Part shown: positions 1 to 12,530 of the stretch, in pieces
Numbering within the stretch: position 1 is the first letter of the stretch
Layout of the letters: the number at the start of each line of letters is the position of its first letter
Source of the DNA: Hibiscus mutabilis
Taxonomy: Eukaryota > Streptophyta > Magnoliopsida > Malvales > Malvaceae
Length of the DNA: 64,000 nucleotides
Reading direction: 5' to 3'
Assembly: GCA_019671005.1 (NCBI GenBank)
Contig: CM033724.1
Location: 20,623,786-20,687,785 of the forward strand
The notes under the pieces: generated by a model
Database searches by the model: none
Told to the model about the DNA's origin: nothing
The model's input: the letters and a program-made list of their open reading frames with translations, nothing else
Position numbers and translations under genes: made by a program

Positions 1-572
1 CATCGCGACCGAAAACGTAATCGCAATTAAAATTTTTACACACGTGTACTCTTTTATTCTCTTTTTATGATGGAAACAAAAATAAAATGAGATGTCTATA
101 TGATAGGTGTCCAGTTCAATCTTGTTGTATGGGAACAGTGACATATACCCGAATATTTTCTTTCACAGATTCCTTGTTTGGATCCAACTGCATGGCTGCA
201 CAAGTTAAAATAAAAATAAGTTTGGGAGCAATATTTTTTGATATAGAGATGTTAATTGGGTGAGACGAGTGTGAATGATGCTCTTTTCACATTTATCTTT
301 GTAAAAAAAATTTATCTTTATTCTCAATACGCGACTTATTGCGGGTACAAAATTTAAAATCATCCCTACTCCAAGACCCACAAGACTAGGACAATTCCCA
401 TCCCACCATCCACGTGGTTCTGAGACCCACCTAATTTCTGTTGTATATGTCTCGCGATCCACTTCATATAATATATTTATAAGTATCAGTTAAATAAATA
501 TAAACCATTTTTTATGTAAGAAATATGAAATACTTATCCTTCGAACCTCCACCACATATTTGACATTATTTA
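1..572. other. AT-rich intergenic DNA
   Basis: No gene or repeat structure that I can defend. The short open frame on the minus strand at 205-462 has no recognisable motif and its composition matches its surroundings, so I treat it as chance. Confidence 0.5.
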
Positions 573-682
573 AACTGCCATCATTTAAAAATATAATAAG
601 TCATCGTGCAAGTTAAAATTATATTTTAGTTTACCAATTAAAGGGGCATGACGACTTATTATATTTTTAAATGGTGACAGTT
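573..682. repeat. 110-bp hairpin, MITE-like inverted repeat
   Basis: The left arm (about 573-608) and right arm (about 647-682) are reverse complements over about 36 bases with only a few mismatches; both contain the core ATTTAAAAATATAATAAGTC. The spacer is about 38 bp. This is the shape of a small foldback MITE. I could not define a convincing target duplication, so the family is unknown. Confidence 0.7.
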
Positions 683-1229
683 GATTGAGAAAGTGAAGGG
701 CTGAGGATTGAGAGTGTATTAAAATTGAGTGGGAATTGAGAAAATGTGACTTCGTGAGTGCTCTCATTATTTTAAGAAAAAAATAGTAGTGATTGTGAGT
801 TGAGTTTTATCAAAATTATTTTTTTAAATATGTTTATTATGTATATTGGGTGAGCAGGAGGCGGGGTGGGTACAAAGTCTTACCCACACCTGCTCCACCA
901 CCCACGATGTGTCGGATTTTTGTCTCTATCTCCTCTCCCACCTCTCGCAAAACTTGTAACCATCCATGTTTAATTGGGTGCAAAATGAAACAGATCCCTA
1001 CAAAAATTGCCCCACTGACATCCCTAATTAGACATCATAAAAAATTTGCAAACATCAATTTGTTATTAATATGGATGAAGGAACTACAAGACATGAGCAA
1101 ATGTGAGAGTTTTCTATGACTGTGGATGTATCATAATCCACACAAAGAGAAATCAAATGAATGCTACAAAATGATATCCCAGATCAGGATGTGTTTATGA
1201 TCATATGGAAATTCAGGATCAAATTGTAC
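683..1229. other. intergenic DNA, no gene seen
   Basis: AT-rich with a slightly GC-richer patch near 850-960 that opens an 89-codon frame (850-1119) without recognisable domains. I see no support for a gene here. Confidence 0.4.
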
Positions 1230-2560
1230 TAAACTAGAAATTTAGGAGGTTTGTCTCTGGAATTTTAGTACTAAAATGATCAAGGGAGATAATTATAAGT
1301 ATTTATGAGGTAATTTGTCCAAGTTTTAAAAATATCTAATTTAAGATGTAGTTTCATTATTCCCCCGGTTACCATTTGCAGAAGTGTTCATCTCTTTTCT
1401 TCACTGAAAACCCAAATTCTTTCAAATTTCTTCAAGGCCCAATCATTTGAATCCTTTGATGACATAACATAAGGTCGTACCTCGTGACAATGACGGTGTC
1501 ATTATATGTCTTAGTGTTCAGGTGAGAAATTATAAGGTTGATAAGTTAGGGATCTTGGGTTAAGGAAGAAAGGTGAGAATTTCATCATCCCATCATAATT
1601 ATGTTTATATTGTTTTAATAATTGGAAGCTTTACATTCTTAATACTACATTTTGAACAGCTTAAAATAAAGGTGAGTGAAATTTTATGTGCTCTTGAGTC
1701 TTGATGTATTCTTATGTGTTAGGGCTTGAAACTAGCCCTTATCTATATTGAAAATGATAAAAAAAAAATCATAGTGTGGATGATCCAAAACCATATGAGG
1801 TATGTTTATATTGTCATTTTTCATGTTAAATCATGTTCATGAGCTTTGTGATAAATTGTACATAGTTATGTTTATAATGCCTTATCGGCCACACTGAAAT
1901 GTAACTAATGCCATATCAACTAGTTTGTGTGTTATACTACCAATTATAATCATACGGATGGTTCATAATGCCTTTACGACTAAATTGATATGATTCACAA
2001 CTCTTGTGGCTATACACGTGTTTCACCTCTTACGTGGCTATACAATTATATTCTAGTGCCTAATGAGTTATATGATACGCAGTGACGGATCTACAACATG
2101 AATGGGAGGGTTTGTTGCCTCCCCAGTAGGGAGAATTTTTTTTTTTTTACCTTTGATTTTTTATATTTTTTTGAAAAATTAAGAATAATTATGAATTTAC
2201 CCCACCTTTAAAATTTTATGTTTTTCCCCTCACTCTCAAATCTTGGCTCCGTCCCTGATGATACGAAAAGATTATGATTATGATGTTTGATCATGCTATA
2301 AATATATGATTAATTGATAAATGATGAAAACTAACATGCTTGATGGAATAATGAATATAAAGAATGTATAATCCTTTAAATTAGTGGAACTTGTTAGATA
2401 TAATTGACATGACATACAGTCTCATGCACCATAAAATAATTTCACGCCTTAGGGAGATATACAAGAACATCCATTCTACGTAACACCCATCACCCGATCT
2501 AGAAGGATTAGACCCGAGTGACGAATGTCACATTGATCACCAAAATGATCCTAACTCGAA
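1230..2560. repeat. decayed gypsy-like LTR debris
   Basis: The stretch has the texture of the long LTRs later in the window: short degenerate blocks around 1860-2060 that repeat words such as 'atgccttta' and 'tgtggctatac', and a 'GTAACACCCATCACCCGATC' block near 2489 that resembles the TGTAACACCC terminus of plant gypsy LTRs. Boundaries are not definable. A hAT-like MITE at 2080-2257 interrupts it. Confidence 0.35.
2080..2257. mobile_element. hAT-type MITE with 8-bp target duplication
   Basis: The element begins CAGTGACGGA and ends TCCGTCCCTG, which gives terminal inverted repeats of the CAGGGACGGA type. It is flanked on both sides by the identical 8-mer ATGATACG (2072-2079 and 2258-2265). 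An 8-bp duplication with CAGNG termini is the signature of hAT superfamily insertions. The 178-bp body has a long poly-T run near 2139-2150 and no coding capacity, so it would need transposase in trans. Confidence 0.88.
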
Positions 2561-2689
2561 CTAACTAAATTATAGGTATTTTAAAATCTTTTTGTGCTCT
2601 AGATGCATTATTGAATCATATATGTTCTAATTAGGCAGCGATTAAAGATTCTTTTGAACTAATATTTTGATATAATAAATTAAAAGAAA

Positions 2690-3541
2690 AATTATTTTTG
2701 GATTTAATCAAATATATTAGATCTCTAAAAAATAATTCGAAGTTCAAACAAACTTGAAAAATTCGTTTCGAATGATTTCCAACTTAGTCGATCTTTTTCA
2801 AAACAAGTATGATCCGTTTTTGCACTATAAAAACTATTTTTCAGACTTCAAGGCAAAAAGAATTGATCCCCTAAAGTAAGAGATCGATCCCCTGGTTTAA
2901 GGGATCGATCCTTGGCTGTAATGGTCATATTTTTACGAAAAAAGATCGATCCCTTTCTTAAAAGGATAGATCCCTCGTGTTATAAATGCTATATTTTTTT
3001 GTAGGTAACAACTTTGTTCCATCCCCAACGGCTAGTATTCATAGAAATGATACAAACAAGGTCAAAGCATCTCAGCAACAACAAGAAACATATTGGAAAG
3101 AAAATACCAACATCAAAGAGTCTTAGTGTGCTTAATTGTTGTATATTTTATTGTAAAACACTTGTGAGCTCTTATTGTTATTTTTGCTCAAGAGTTCTTT
3201 GGGTTAGATCTTTAATTTGTGCAAACACTTGCCTTGTGAGATTTTCATTGTTTGCTAAATTTGTATATACTCTTAGGGAGAGTGAGTATACAAGGTTTTG
3301 AGGTATAAATCTTGTGAAGATTGTAAGGTTACACCTTGTCCTTAAAGGTAAGCAAATCTAGTGGATTTGAGAAATCCTTAGTGGGGATAACTAAGGTAGT
3401 GGATGTAATCTTGGTTTAGAAGTTGAATCACTCTAAAATCATCATGCAAATTGTCTATATTTTTCAGATTTTTCACCAATTGTTTAAAGGCCAATTCACC
3501 CGCCCTCTTGGCATATTTCGGTTGATTATTCGAGCTTAACA
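2690..3541 (+). repeat. Copia-type LTR relic
   Basis: The right part reads like the R/U5 portion of a plant Ty1/Copia LTR: a block with 'acaccttgtccttaaaggt' near 3330, then 'gtggatgtaatcttggttta' near 3400, then 'aattcacccgccctcttgg' near 3490 and an end at 'cttaaca' (3541). The left part has the repeated word GATCGATCCCT between about 2860 and 2975. No Copia coding sequence follows, so this is a solo or truncated LTR. The left boundary is approximate. Confidence 0.55.
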
Positions 3542-6193
3542 GTATCCTCTTGATGGCGTTGTATGGTTTATGAAAACGAAACATGTTCATGAGTTTTGTC
3601 TAGGATGAATGGTTTAATTATTATTTTGTGTAATAATCATTTTCAGCATACGAACATTGAGATAAAAGTGATCAAGCCAAGTGAATGGAAAAAACTTTAA
3701 GGGGTCATGAATATCATATGAGTGTAATATATTTATGACAAGGTCGTTGGACAAAGACTATAAATAAACTTAACTTTCATTAATTTTATATATGTGAATT
3801 TTTGGCCATGATACTTTAATAGAACGTCTATGCGACTTAAATAACCATGTAATTAATAAATGAAAAAAGTTAGAAACTATTACATATTTTTTAACCCACA
3901 TTATATAAGTTCAAATAGTCCCTTCGGCAGCTTATTATGATTCGTAAATGATATACATGTTAAATGGCATACATATAGATAAATTATAGATGAGAAATAG
4001 AATATGAAAAATTACTTATTTAAATAATAATATTTTTTTGGTAACAGAAGAAATGATTTATAACAAATTTAGTTACTTTGGCTTATTAATTAATCCAATC
4101 CAAAGTGAAAATATAAACTAATAAATATTATTTAAATTTAGTAGTTTTAAATTAAAATAGTAATTAAATAAATTTTACACATATTTTAATACGATAAAGT
4201 CATCATAATTTTTATAGAATTAAAACTGGACTATGTAAAAATATTTAATGGATAAAGGTTAATTTTACTATAATTTTGAATTAAAAAAGAAAAGAACACT
4301 CTTTCAAAAAACAAACTTTAGTAAAAAAAAACCCTAATAGCGCCGCACAATTTCTTCTTCTTCTTCAGTTTTATATAGCCGGCGGCGACACTAATTTTAA
4401 TGTTGGTCGCCTATCGTTAGTTTTTTTTTTTTTTTTTATTTTTCACAAAAATAATTTTGTTTTTGTGGCACATTTTTCTCTGCCTTTGTGGCACGTTTAT
4501 CTCTACCTTTTAACACGTATTCATCTTCTTACTCGGTTGTGTGGCCATTCTTTTTATTTTTGTTTTCTCATGGTTGAATTTGACGACGGCACGAATGATC
4601 AACATAGTGCTTATTTTTAATCCTACTAATCTTTCCTACTTTGAACCCTCAAAATGAAGGATACGCGGTTTGTGTTCGTGGATAGTTTCTCACGATGCTC
4701 GGTTCTGATTTGCGATTTTCGGTAGTCTTTTAATAGCTTAATCCTCTTTTATGGTTTATTTACCGATGCAATCAGATTTGTTCGTATCTATTTTTCATTC
4801 AAGTCTTTTAGTTGGGTTTTTAACTTTTTCCATGTATGGTCCTTGTATGATCTAAAGTGGCTAGTGTCAATGTTTTAGGAAAATATCTAAAAAAATGCAT
4901 TTAGTTTACGATTATAGTTGTAAACCTTATTGTAATTTTGAATATTTTCTTTTTTAATAAAACTAGCGCATTCTATTCAAAAAAAATATTATAATTTTTT
5001 TGAATAGTCTTAAGGTAATTACAATATAGTATATGTTCATCTATAATCTTAATCCTTTGACAAAGCACACACACCTTATAGACGCAATTTAAATCTGGGT
5101 TTCCTATGATGAATATCATCATCTTTTAACTATTGAATTTTGATTTAGACATTTAAATTATTTTTTGGTAAATTAGACATTTAAAATAAAGTTTAAACTT
5201 AAAAGACTATTAAAAATACAAATCAAAAGAAAGCTATCCTAGTTAAACCCAAAACAAGAACTGGCCGCCCAACATATAAGGGTGTGTTGCATTAGGTGTA
5301 GAAATGTGCTTACCGCCAATTATTTTGTGTTCTATTTCTACTTCTAATTGTTTCTAAACTCTACTTAGATATGTTTGGTTATTCACAAAATTCCTTAATA
5401 TATTTATATAAAGGTAATCTGACATGAGCAATTCTGGATCTAGGTCTACTTAGGTCATGACCAACTTCATGCCCAAAAAAAAACTCCATCATTTTATTTA
5501 TATTAATATATATTGAGTTTTGGGTAAGTAAGAAAAAAATAACCCAATATAAAAGTTTGTTTTAATTTTTAAACCTTAAATTAACTCAAGAAATAAAGTC
5601 CAAGTAAAATAAAAAGGAAAAAAAAAAGAAAAATGAGATTGTTGATATTTTCATTACATTTTACAAATAATATATAATTACTTATTAATAAACATAATTT
5701 AAATATATTTTTTTGCTACTAATTAATTATTTTTAAAAAAAAATTAATTCTCTAAACATAGCTGGAGTTTTACCCTAGTATATAATGATATAAAATATAA
5801 ACAACAAATAAAATCAAAATTAAAACTATTATTTTTATAAAAAAACTATAACTCATCTCCAACATTTTAAAAAATAATTTAAAAGATGATAAAAATTTAA
5901 TATATTTCTTAGTTATTTTTATTGAAACTTGCAAGAGAAGCTAATATTTATACAAATAAATTTAAGTTCGTATTTTTATTACTTATATTTTTTACAAATC
6001 AATTAAGGTATAAATAAAAATTGAATCTTTAAGAAACAATTTGATTTTATTTAAATAAAAATGTAGATAATAAAAGAAAATTTTAAAATTACATATATGA
6101 GTAACATTAGATAAATTTCTAGTTCTTTTTATATTGACCCAACCGATGATATATTTTTGGATTTACCACTGGTAGTCAATGCATATATATATA
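3542..6193. other. AT-rich intergenic DNA
   Basis: No convincing ORF or repeat family. One spot stands out: 4329-4395 has 'aaaccctaatagcgccgcac', pyrimidine-rich TTC repeats and 'gccggcggcgac', which looks like the 5' untranslated leader of a plant housekeeping gene, but no coding exon can be followed downstream. It may be a dead promoter/leader fragment. Confidence 0.4.
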
Positions 6194-6408
6194 GGGATAG
6201 GATCTAGTTACACTACATAAAAGTTTTTATGTTTTATACATTTTTGGATCGTTGGATGAGTGAAACAAATGTCTGAGATTAACAGTAGAATATGTGAAGA
6301 TTATCACTTGGGAAAAAAGTAAAGAGTTAATCTCAACCATCTATTTCCCCCATCCAAAAATCGTGTAAAACTTAAAAACTTTTATACTGTGTAAGTAGAT
6401 CCTAACCC
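6194..6408. mobile_element. MITE, first of three in tandem
   Basis: It starts GGGATAGGATCTAGTTACAC and ends with the near-complement ...GTAGATCCTAACCC. The terminal inverted repeats run for about 55-60 bp and include a TTTACAC-like motif on both arms. It is bounded by TATATA tracts that could be AT-rich target sites. No coding capacity. Confidence 0.75.
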
Positions 6409-6416
6409 ATATATAT

Positions 6417-6684
6417 GGGTTAGGATGAAGTTACATGATGTAAAACTCATTTAGTTTTACACTAATCATGGCCATTGGATGGATATAACGAATGAATGAG
6501 ATTAAAAGTTAAAAATAAAGAGATTTTTAAGCAGGGAAAAAATAGAAGTGTTTAATCCCATCCATCCATTATATTCATCAAATGGATGAGGGTAATAAAT
6601 GGTTGGATTAGTGTAATCTTCACCTTTTCTAATTTCAATGTCAACCATAAATGAGTTTTACATCATGTAACTTGATCTTATCCC
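6417..6684. mobile_element. MITE, second of three in tandem
   Basis: It starts GGGTTAGGATGAAGTTACAT and ends with the near-complement ...CTTGATCTTATCCC. Both arms also carry 'gatgtaaaactcattta'. It belongs to the same broad family as its left neighbour, from which it is separated by only 8 bp of AT repeat. No coding capacity. Confidence 0.75.
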
Positions 6685-6701
6685 TATATATATATATATA
6701 T

Positions 6702-6905
6702 GGGTTAAGTTCACTTACATTGTGTAAACCTCAATTATTTTTTTAATTTTTTGGACTGTTGGATGAGGGTAATAAATGGTTAAGATTATTCCTTTTCTCT
6801 TTTTTCCTATGATAATCTTCACCTTTTCTAATTTCAATGTCAACCATCCATTTACTTCATCCAATGATCCAAAAAAGTGTAAAACTTTCAAGTTTTACAT
6901 AGTAT
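6702..6905. mobile_element. MITE, third of three, right end lost
   Basis: It starts GGGTTAAGTTCACTTACATT and carries the same internal phrase found in the second copy (GGATGAGGGTAATAAATGGT, then 'aatcttcaccttttctaatttc'). The right arm can be followed to 'aagttttacatagtata' and then passes straight into the microsatellite, so the terminal GGG end is missing. Confidence 0.65.
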
Positions 6906-6906
6906 A

Positions 6907-7704
<798 letters not shown>

Positions 7705-7914
7705 ATGAGTGGCATTGTCAAAATTTATTGTATTTTAGGATATCATGTGTCTAAGCATGTATGAGTTCAATAATTGTTGAAAATATCTTTCAATTGGAAG
7801 CACGATCATTTCAAGTAGTTTGGAAGGTCGCAGTATCTAGAGACCTCGTGAGATAAAACTTGCACCAACCTCAATTGTCTCTACGACATTGGATATTGAT
7901 ATGCCTCCGTCTAA
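7705..7914. other. short unassigned stretch
   Basis: It separates the microsatellite from the first piece of the outer retrotransposon D. Nothing recognisable. Confidence 0.4.
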
Positions 7915-7967
7915 CGTCTCTAGAAAATTACTGTGGCTCTTTGCCCACATCAGAATGGGTGAATCAT
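7915..7967 (+). repeat. Element D 5' LTR, first fragment
   Basis: The stretch ending CACATCAGAATGG aligns with the first ~45 bp of the 3' LTR of D (48152-48195), which ends with the same 13-mer. The continuation of that LTR is missing here and is found at 33414, immediately beyond element E. This is inferred from a short alignment with roughly one mismatch in five. Confidence 0.45.
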
Positions 7968-7994
7968 TAATTGGTGAAATGACGTCACACGATT

Positions 7995-9252
7995 TGTGCA
8001 AGCGTACACTGTGGATGCAAGTATAGTCGACAGATAGATCCTACCAAATATCGATCCCACGAGAATAGAAATTTGGTTGTAACTTTATGTTGATGCAACG
8101 AAATCTGAAAGTAAAAAAGAATTGTGACTGTAATTGTGATTGGAAAAGGGAAAATAAAAAGGTTTGTATTAGATATTTAAATGGTATCAATAAGAACAAA
8201 TTAATAAAGGTAGATGATTATCAAATAAGGAACTAGATCCCTTCGGTTTAACTCAGCAGATTACCATGTGCAACAAGGCAACAACATAAGATGATTCAAT
8301 TTACAAGTAACATTAAGCTTGCTTACTGGCTTTCCTTCAACCTTTCAACGGTGACTCAAATATGTAATTTTATCACAACTTCTATTTGCTGGTCGAAACT
8401 ACACATTATCGAACAAGAGGATCAACTCCCGTTGCATCCTCATCAAACTTTCGTTATAATTTATTGTTAATCTGAACCGTCACCGCATTTCTCGATGTCA
8501 GTGGTTATGTTAGACATTTCCATGCAAACATTGTTCAAATCCAACAATTAAAATACGAAAGAAAACTCATAAGTATATATTGAATTTAAAATCCAAAATA
8601 ATTCAAGTTCATTAGCAAACTAAAGAGTAAATCATCCTCATTCAATAGAAAGAAATATATAAACTCCAATGAAACCTATATTCCTAGTAAGCTTCGAAGA
8701 GAATCTACACATTTCCCCTTGCTCTGGCACTTAGATCTTCGTTTTCACAATGAATTCTACCTCATCTCGCCTTAGTTCTCTAGAAAGTAAGCTCAAGCGA
8801 CCATGAGAGGAGCTTTAAATGGTTTAAAGATGATGAAGAATGATAATTCGACTTGATTCCCCTTCTCTCTCCAAAAAATGTCCTTTTATAGGCCGTTGTG
8901 ATAATGACACATATCCTTTCTTGTGGATTGTATGAAGGACTACCATACTCAATCTGGTATAACAGGCTATACAACTGGCATATTTGTCTTTATCCTTAGC
9001 GATCTAGATAGCTGGCGGCTGCAGTGATGAACTTGGCTACAGTGAATAAACTTCCTCTACATGGACATTAAGATTACAACGACAAAGAAGCATAAAAGCA
9101 TAATTTTGCATAAAAAGAACAAAGATGACTAGAGTTATAGAAAATGAAAATAATAAACGAAAAAAATGAATAAATGAATGCATGAAACACTAATGTGGGG
9201 ACAAATTAATCAATAAAATAGGAGCAAATACATGCTCTTTAGAGAACTATCA
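7995..9252 (-). repeat. Element E 3' LTR
   Basis: On the minus strand it starts TGATAGTTCTCTAAAGAGCA and ends near ...GTACGCTTGCACA. A TATA box (TATAAAAGG, minus) lies at about 8883-8890. It is about 1.26 kb long and matches 32302-33413 through most of its length, including 'aataaaaaggttt' and 'ccttcggtttaac'. The U5 end near 8010-8080 has the 'atcgatcccacgagaat' block common in Athila-type LTRs. The left end is approximate. Confidence 0.7.
8883..8890 (-). promoter_or_regulatory. TATA box of element E 3' LTR
   Basis: TATAAAAGG on the minus strand at the expected place inside the LTR. It is conserved in the partner LTR at about 33055-33062, which supports it as the element's transcription signal. 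Confidence 0.5.
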
Positions 9253-10239
9253 CACACAAACTTGAGTTTTTTCTTGTCCTCAAGCAAAATAAGAAGAAAC
9301 AAGGATTAACAAAAGTTTAAGAACATTCTAGCTACTTGAATCATCTCAACCATAAATGAATCAAATGCATCTACATAATGGAAGACTTCATCGACAACTC
9401 AAACATAAGAATAGATGAACCTGCATTTCATTAATAAATAGCATCATGCCTAACATCTCATATTCTTTCCACCTAAACAACATTTATTTACAAACTAATG
9501 TATACATATATTATTATTATTATTTTATTATAAATATATATTTTTTATTTTAGCGAGAGATATCAAATAATGGAAGTACCCTAAGATCCTGAGAAGTAAG
9601 ATGTTGTGCAACGAACCCCTAGGGAGTACTTCATTGCTTCGACACACACTCATGCAACGACAACCTTTAGCCATATTTATTTTTCTAACACATGCATTTG
9701 AGTGTTCCCCCTTAAGCTACACTTATATTACACCCACATTGGAGTGTCTTTTATTTACATAATATTATCTATAAACATATAAAGCAACAACTGAACAAGG
9801 CAAATTCATCTAAGATCTAAGAGATGATGCTAGGTATCCATTACTCAAGCAAACACATTCATTCATGCAGAGTTCTAATGCAACAATCCATCTTATGTAT
9901 CCAACCAACTCATTAACAATTAACATGATTTAAGATTTAAACATCGAATGTAGGCAAAATATTTAGAACACAAAATGAACCTTGCATTTGCTTAATTTTT
10001 TTTGAAATAGGGGTGCATTTCAAATCCCAGGTGTATACCCCCAAACTTAAAGATTGCATTGTCCCTAATGCAAAAACAACATGCAATGATAGAATACAGT
10101 TACAAAGGTAAATGCAAAGACAATAAACTGAAATGAAATTACAATCATAATGCAAATGTAATGACAATACTTATTTTAACAACATAAAATTACACTACAT
10201 GCATGCCTACAAAAATCTAAACACTAACTTAGTCATGGC
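9253..10239 (-). other. Element E 3' non-coding region
   Basis: On the minus strand it ends with TTGCTTGAGGACAAG followed by 'ctcaagtttgtgtg', directly abutting the LTR. A second block near 10037-10071 reads GCATTAGGGACAATGCAATC then TTAAGTTTGGGGGT. Both phrases are typical of the region between the last ORF and the 3' LTR of Athila-type elements. The last polypurine tract has decayed (GTGTGTG in place of a G run). Confidence 0.6.
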
Positions 10240-11150
10240 TCATGTGTTGAGGAGGTAGCACGATGCTTCTTCTTCTTTCCCCATTCTCCTCCTTGCGCTT
10301 CTTTCTGTGTTTGTCTTTTGACTTGGAGCTTTTGCGCTTCTTCTCTTTTTTCTAAGGAACAACATCCAATTCATTCTCAGATTGTTACTTTTTTTGGCAT
10401 CATTGGCCATCCTTGTAGTAGAAAAAAATTGAAATGGCTCTTGGTAGACCACCATTGCAAGATGATTGCCCTCTTGTTCTTCCACTTAATGGACAATTTC
10501 TATCGGTTTTGCTGTATCTAGCTCCAACTTAGGTCCTTCAGATGTTGCATCCATAACCTTGGATACAATAGACATATCATCAATAACAACATCTTCAGTA
10601 GCAAGTTTCTCATTTTGTGTACTCTCATTTTTATTGACATCTTCTATAATAACTTATTCTTTGTCAGGAAATATATGGATTACGTCTGCTTCAATTCTAA
10701 CGTTCAGATCAAAAAGGCAATCTTTGATGATTTTGCTCGAGGCTTCCTCCTTTTGTGTGTCCCCAACAATACTCACATCCTTAGGACAGTTGACATATTT
10801 CCCTGGGGCTTCTTTTGTGGTCACATTAAAGAAAAAGTCATAGTTGCAGATTATTGGTAGAAATTCTTGTAGAGTGACTGGAACAACTCTACTCATTGCA
10901 GTGAGGGCAGAATTATGCCACGTTTTGACATATGCATAGAACAAGTTCTGTGCGAGGTCTAAATTTTGTATTGTGGCTGTAACTTTCCCCAATGTGCTTG
11001 TGACAACATCAATTTTGTCCTCAATTTTCAATACCTTTAACCATACTTTATTGTTTTGTGAGAGGTCCTCGATAGCAGTACCCACTTTGGCATTCCCTTT
11101 CTCTTGCCTCGTTGTAGCACCCAACTTTGGTGCAGGAGCCTCTGATGCTT
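10240..11150 (-). pseudogene. Element E 3' ORF, C-terminal part
   Basis: A minus-strand frame from about 11150 down to 10654 encodes about 160 residues with EAPAPKLGATTRQEKG near its start, and continues in another frame (10485-10240) into a basic Lys/Arg/Ser-rich tail that ends about where the 3' non-coding region begins. I do not recognise a domain in this half, but it is collinear with the 12530-13261 segment once solo LTR F is removed. This is the accessory ORF between pol and the 3' LTR. It is broken by at least one frameshift. Confidence 0.5.
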
Positions 11151-12530
11151 GTTGAATAGTGATGCACTTTAGAGCAAGTATACTCGTGTATCAAGTAATA
11201 AAGTGATAGAGTAGAGTGTCGAACCCATGAGGATTGGATCAATAAATATAAAGTTATCATACTTTAGAAAGGTTGATCAAGTATTGGTTTGATGGTGATT
11301 TATCAAAACTAAATGCAAATAAAGTAAAGTAGCTATGATTAAGACAAACAAATGTTGCGGCAAATAACAAATATTTATGGAAGCTATGTTTATTGCATAG
11401 GAATTATGCTTGATTACTTATTTCAATGCTATAGCGATTGGCAATATATGTCTATGTAAACCATTAAGATCTTTATCTACTCGACAAGATTTTCTAATGA
11501 ACTTCTGACTCTTTCAATGCCTAAAAGTTGATAACAATGAAGCTAAGGTAATACATGTATGTGTGAACCCTAACAACTCTATTATCTGTTTAAGTTCTCC
11601 TTATTAGTCATTGAAACCCTAAACTTATGTCTAAGCCAGATTAAGACTAAGTTAACAGCTTAGTCTCACTGTTCACATTTGTTTAACCCAACTCTCTCGA
11701 TATTAAGCCACAAATTGATAGTTAAAAGGCCTCTCTCCATAGCTCTTACAATAACTACGCAAGAAGAACAGTGAACAAAATAGATAAAGGAAAAAATTAT
11801 AACATTAAAATAAAGTATTGAAAACATTAAATCCTAAAGAGAAATAAACCCAACTAAAAGTATTTAGCTCATGTCTGAGCCTAAAACATCCGTAATAAAA
11901 ATAATTAAAAACATAACAGTTTATCAAGCAAGAGATGGAAAAGGGTCAAGTGTCCTCGACGATCTCTTCCAAGCTTTCTAATTGTTGTTGTAGGTCCCGT
12001 ATTCCTTCAGCCTCTCTCGATGGCTTCCGTTGTGTGGAGACTCCTCTAGCACTTCGACTATGGTGGTTCTCCGATAGCTGAAGACTAAGGGCTGCCGTCT
12101 GTGATTGAGCTCTCCTTTAATTATAGTCCAAGTCCTCTTTATATAGGCGGGGAAGCTAGGGTTTTGTAACCTTAAAGCGTGTGCAACCTCTTTTAAGAAG
12201 ATCTTGCTTTCCTACTATCTTTAATGAGTTTCGTATCTAAGGTGAGTTCACATAAGTCAAAGGTAGATTTATCTCTAACTCTTCTTGCCTCATCAGCTCC
12301 AACCGAGAGATATACTATACTTAGCATTCCTCCAGCTCAAATAGATCTTCGCATGCACCACAAAACTTTACATTTCCTATTAAAAGTACCAAAACATATA
12401 GCAATTAAGCACATGTAGTGTAACTCCCTAACTACATGCAAACTACTCCTAAATGCAACTAAATGAGCTTAAAATCACGCAAAAGCCAAGTAAAAGGGTA
12501 TGGAAAATAAGTTATTTACACACTCGTCAA
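11151..12530 (-). repeat. Solo LTR F (Athila-like)
   Basis: A ~1.38-kb non-coding block splits the 3' ORF of element E. On the minus strand it starts TGACGAGTGTGTAAATAACT and ends ...GTGCATCACTATTCAACA, consistent with TG...CA. It has a TATA box (CTATATAAAG, 12138-12147) and the R/U5-like phrase 'atcctcatgggttcgacac' near 11217-11240, as seen in element E's LTR. No internal sequence flanks it, so it is best read as a solo LTR left by LTR-LTR recombination. I could not find its 5-bp target duplication. Confidence 0.6.
12138..12147 (-). promoter_or_regulatory. TATA box in solo LTR F
   Basis: CTATATAAAG on the minus strand, positioned as in the related LTR of element E. Confidence 0.45.

Noticed and set aside
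4321..4620. host gene starting after the 'aaaccctaatagcgccgcac' leader-like block
   Set aside because: No sustained reading frame or splice pattern follows; at most a dead promoter fragment.
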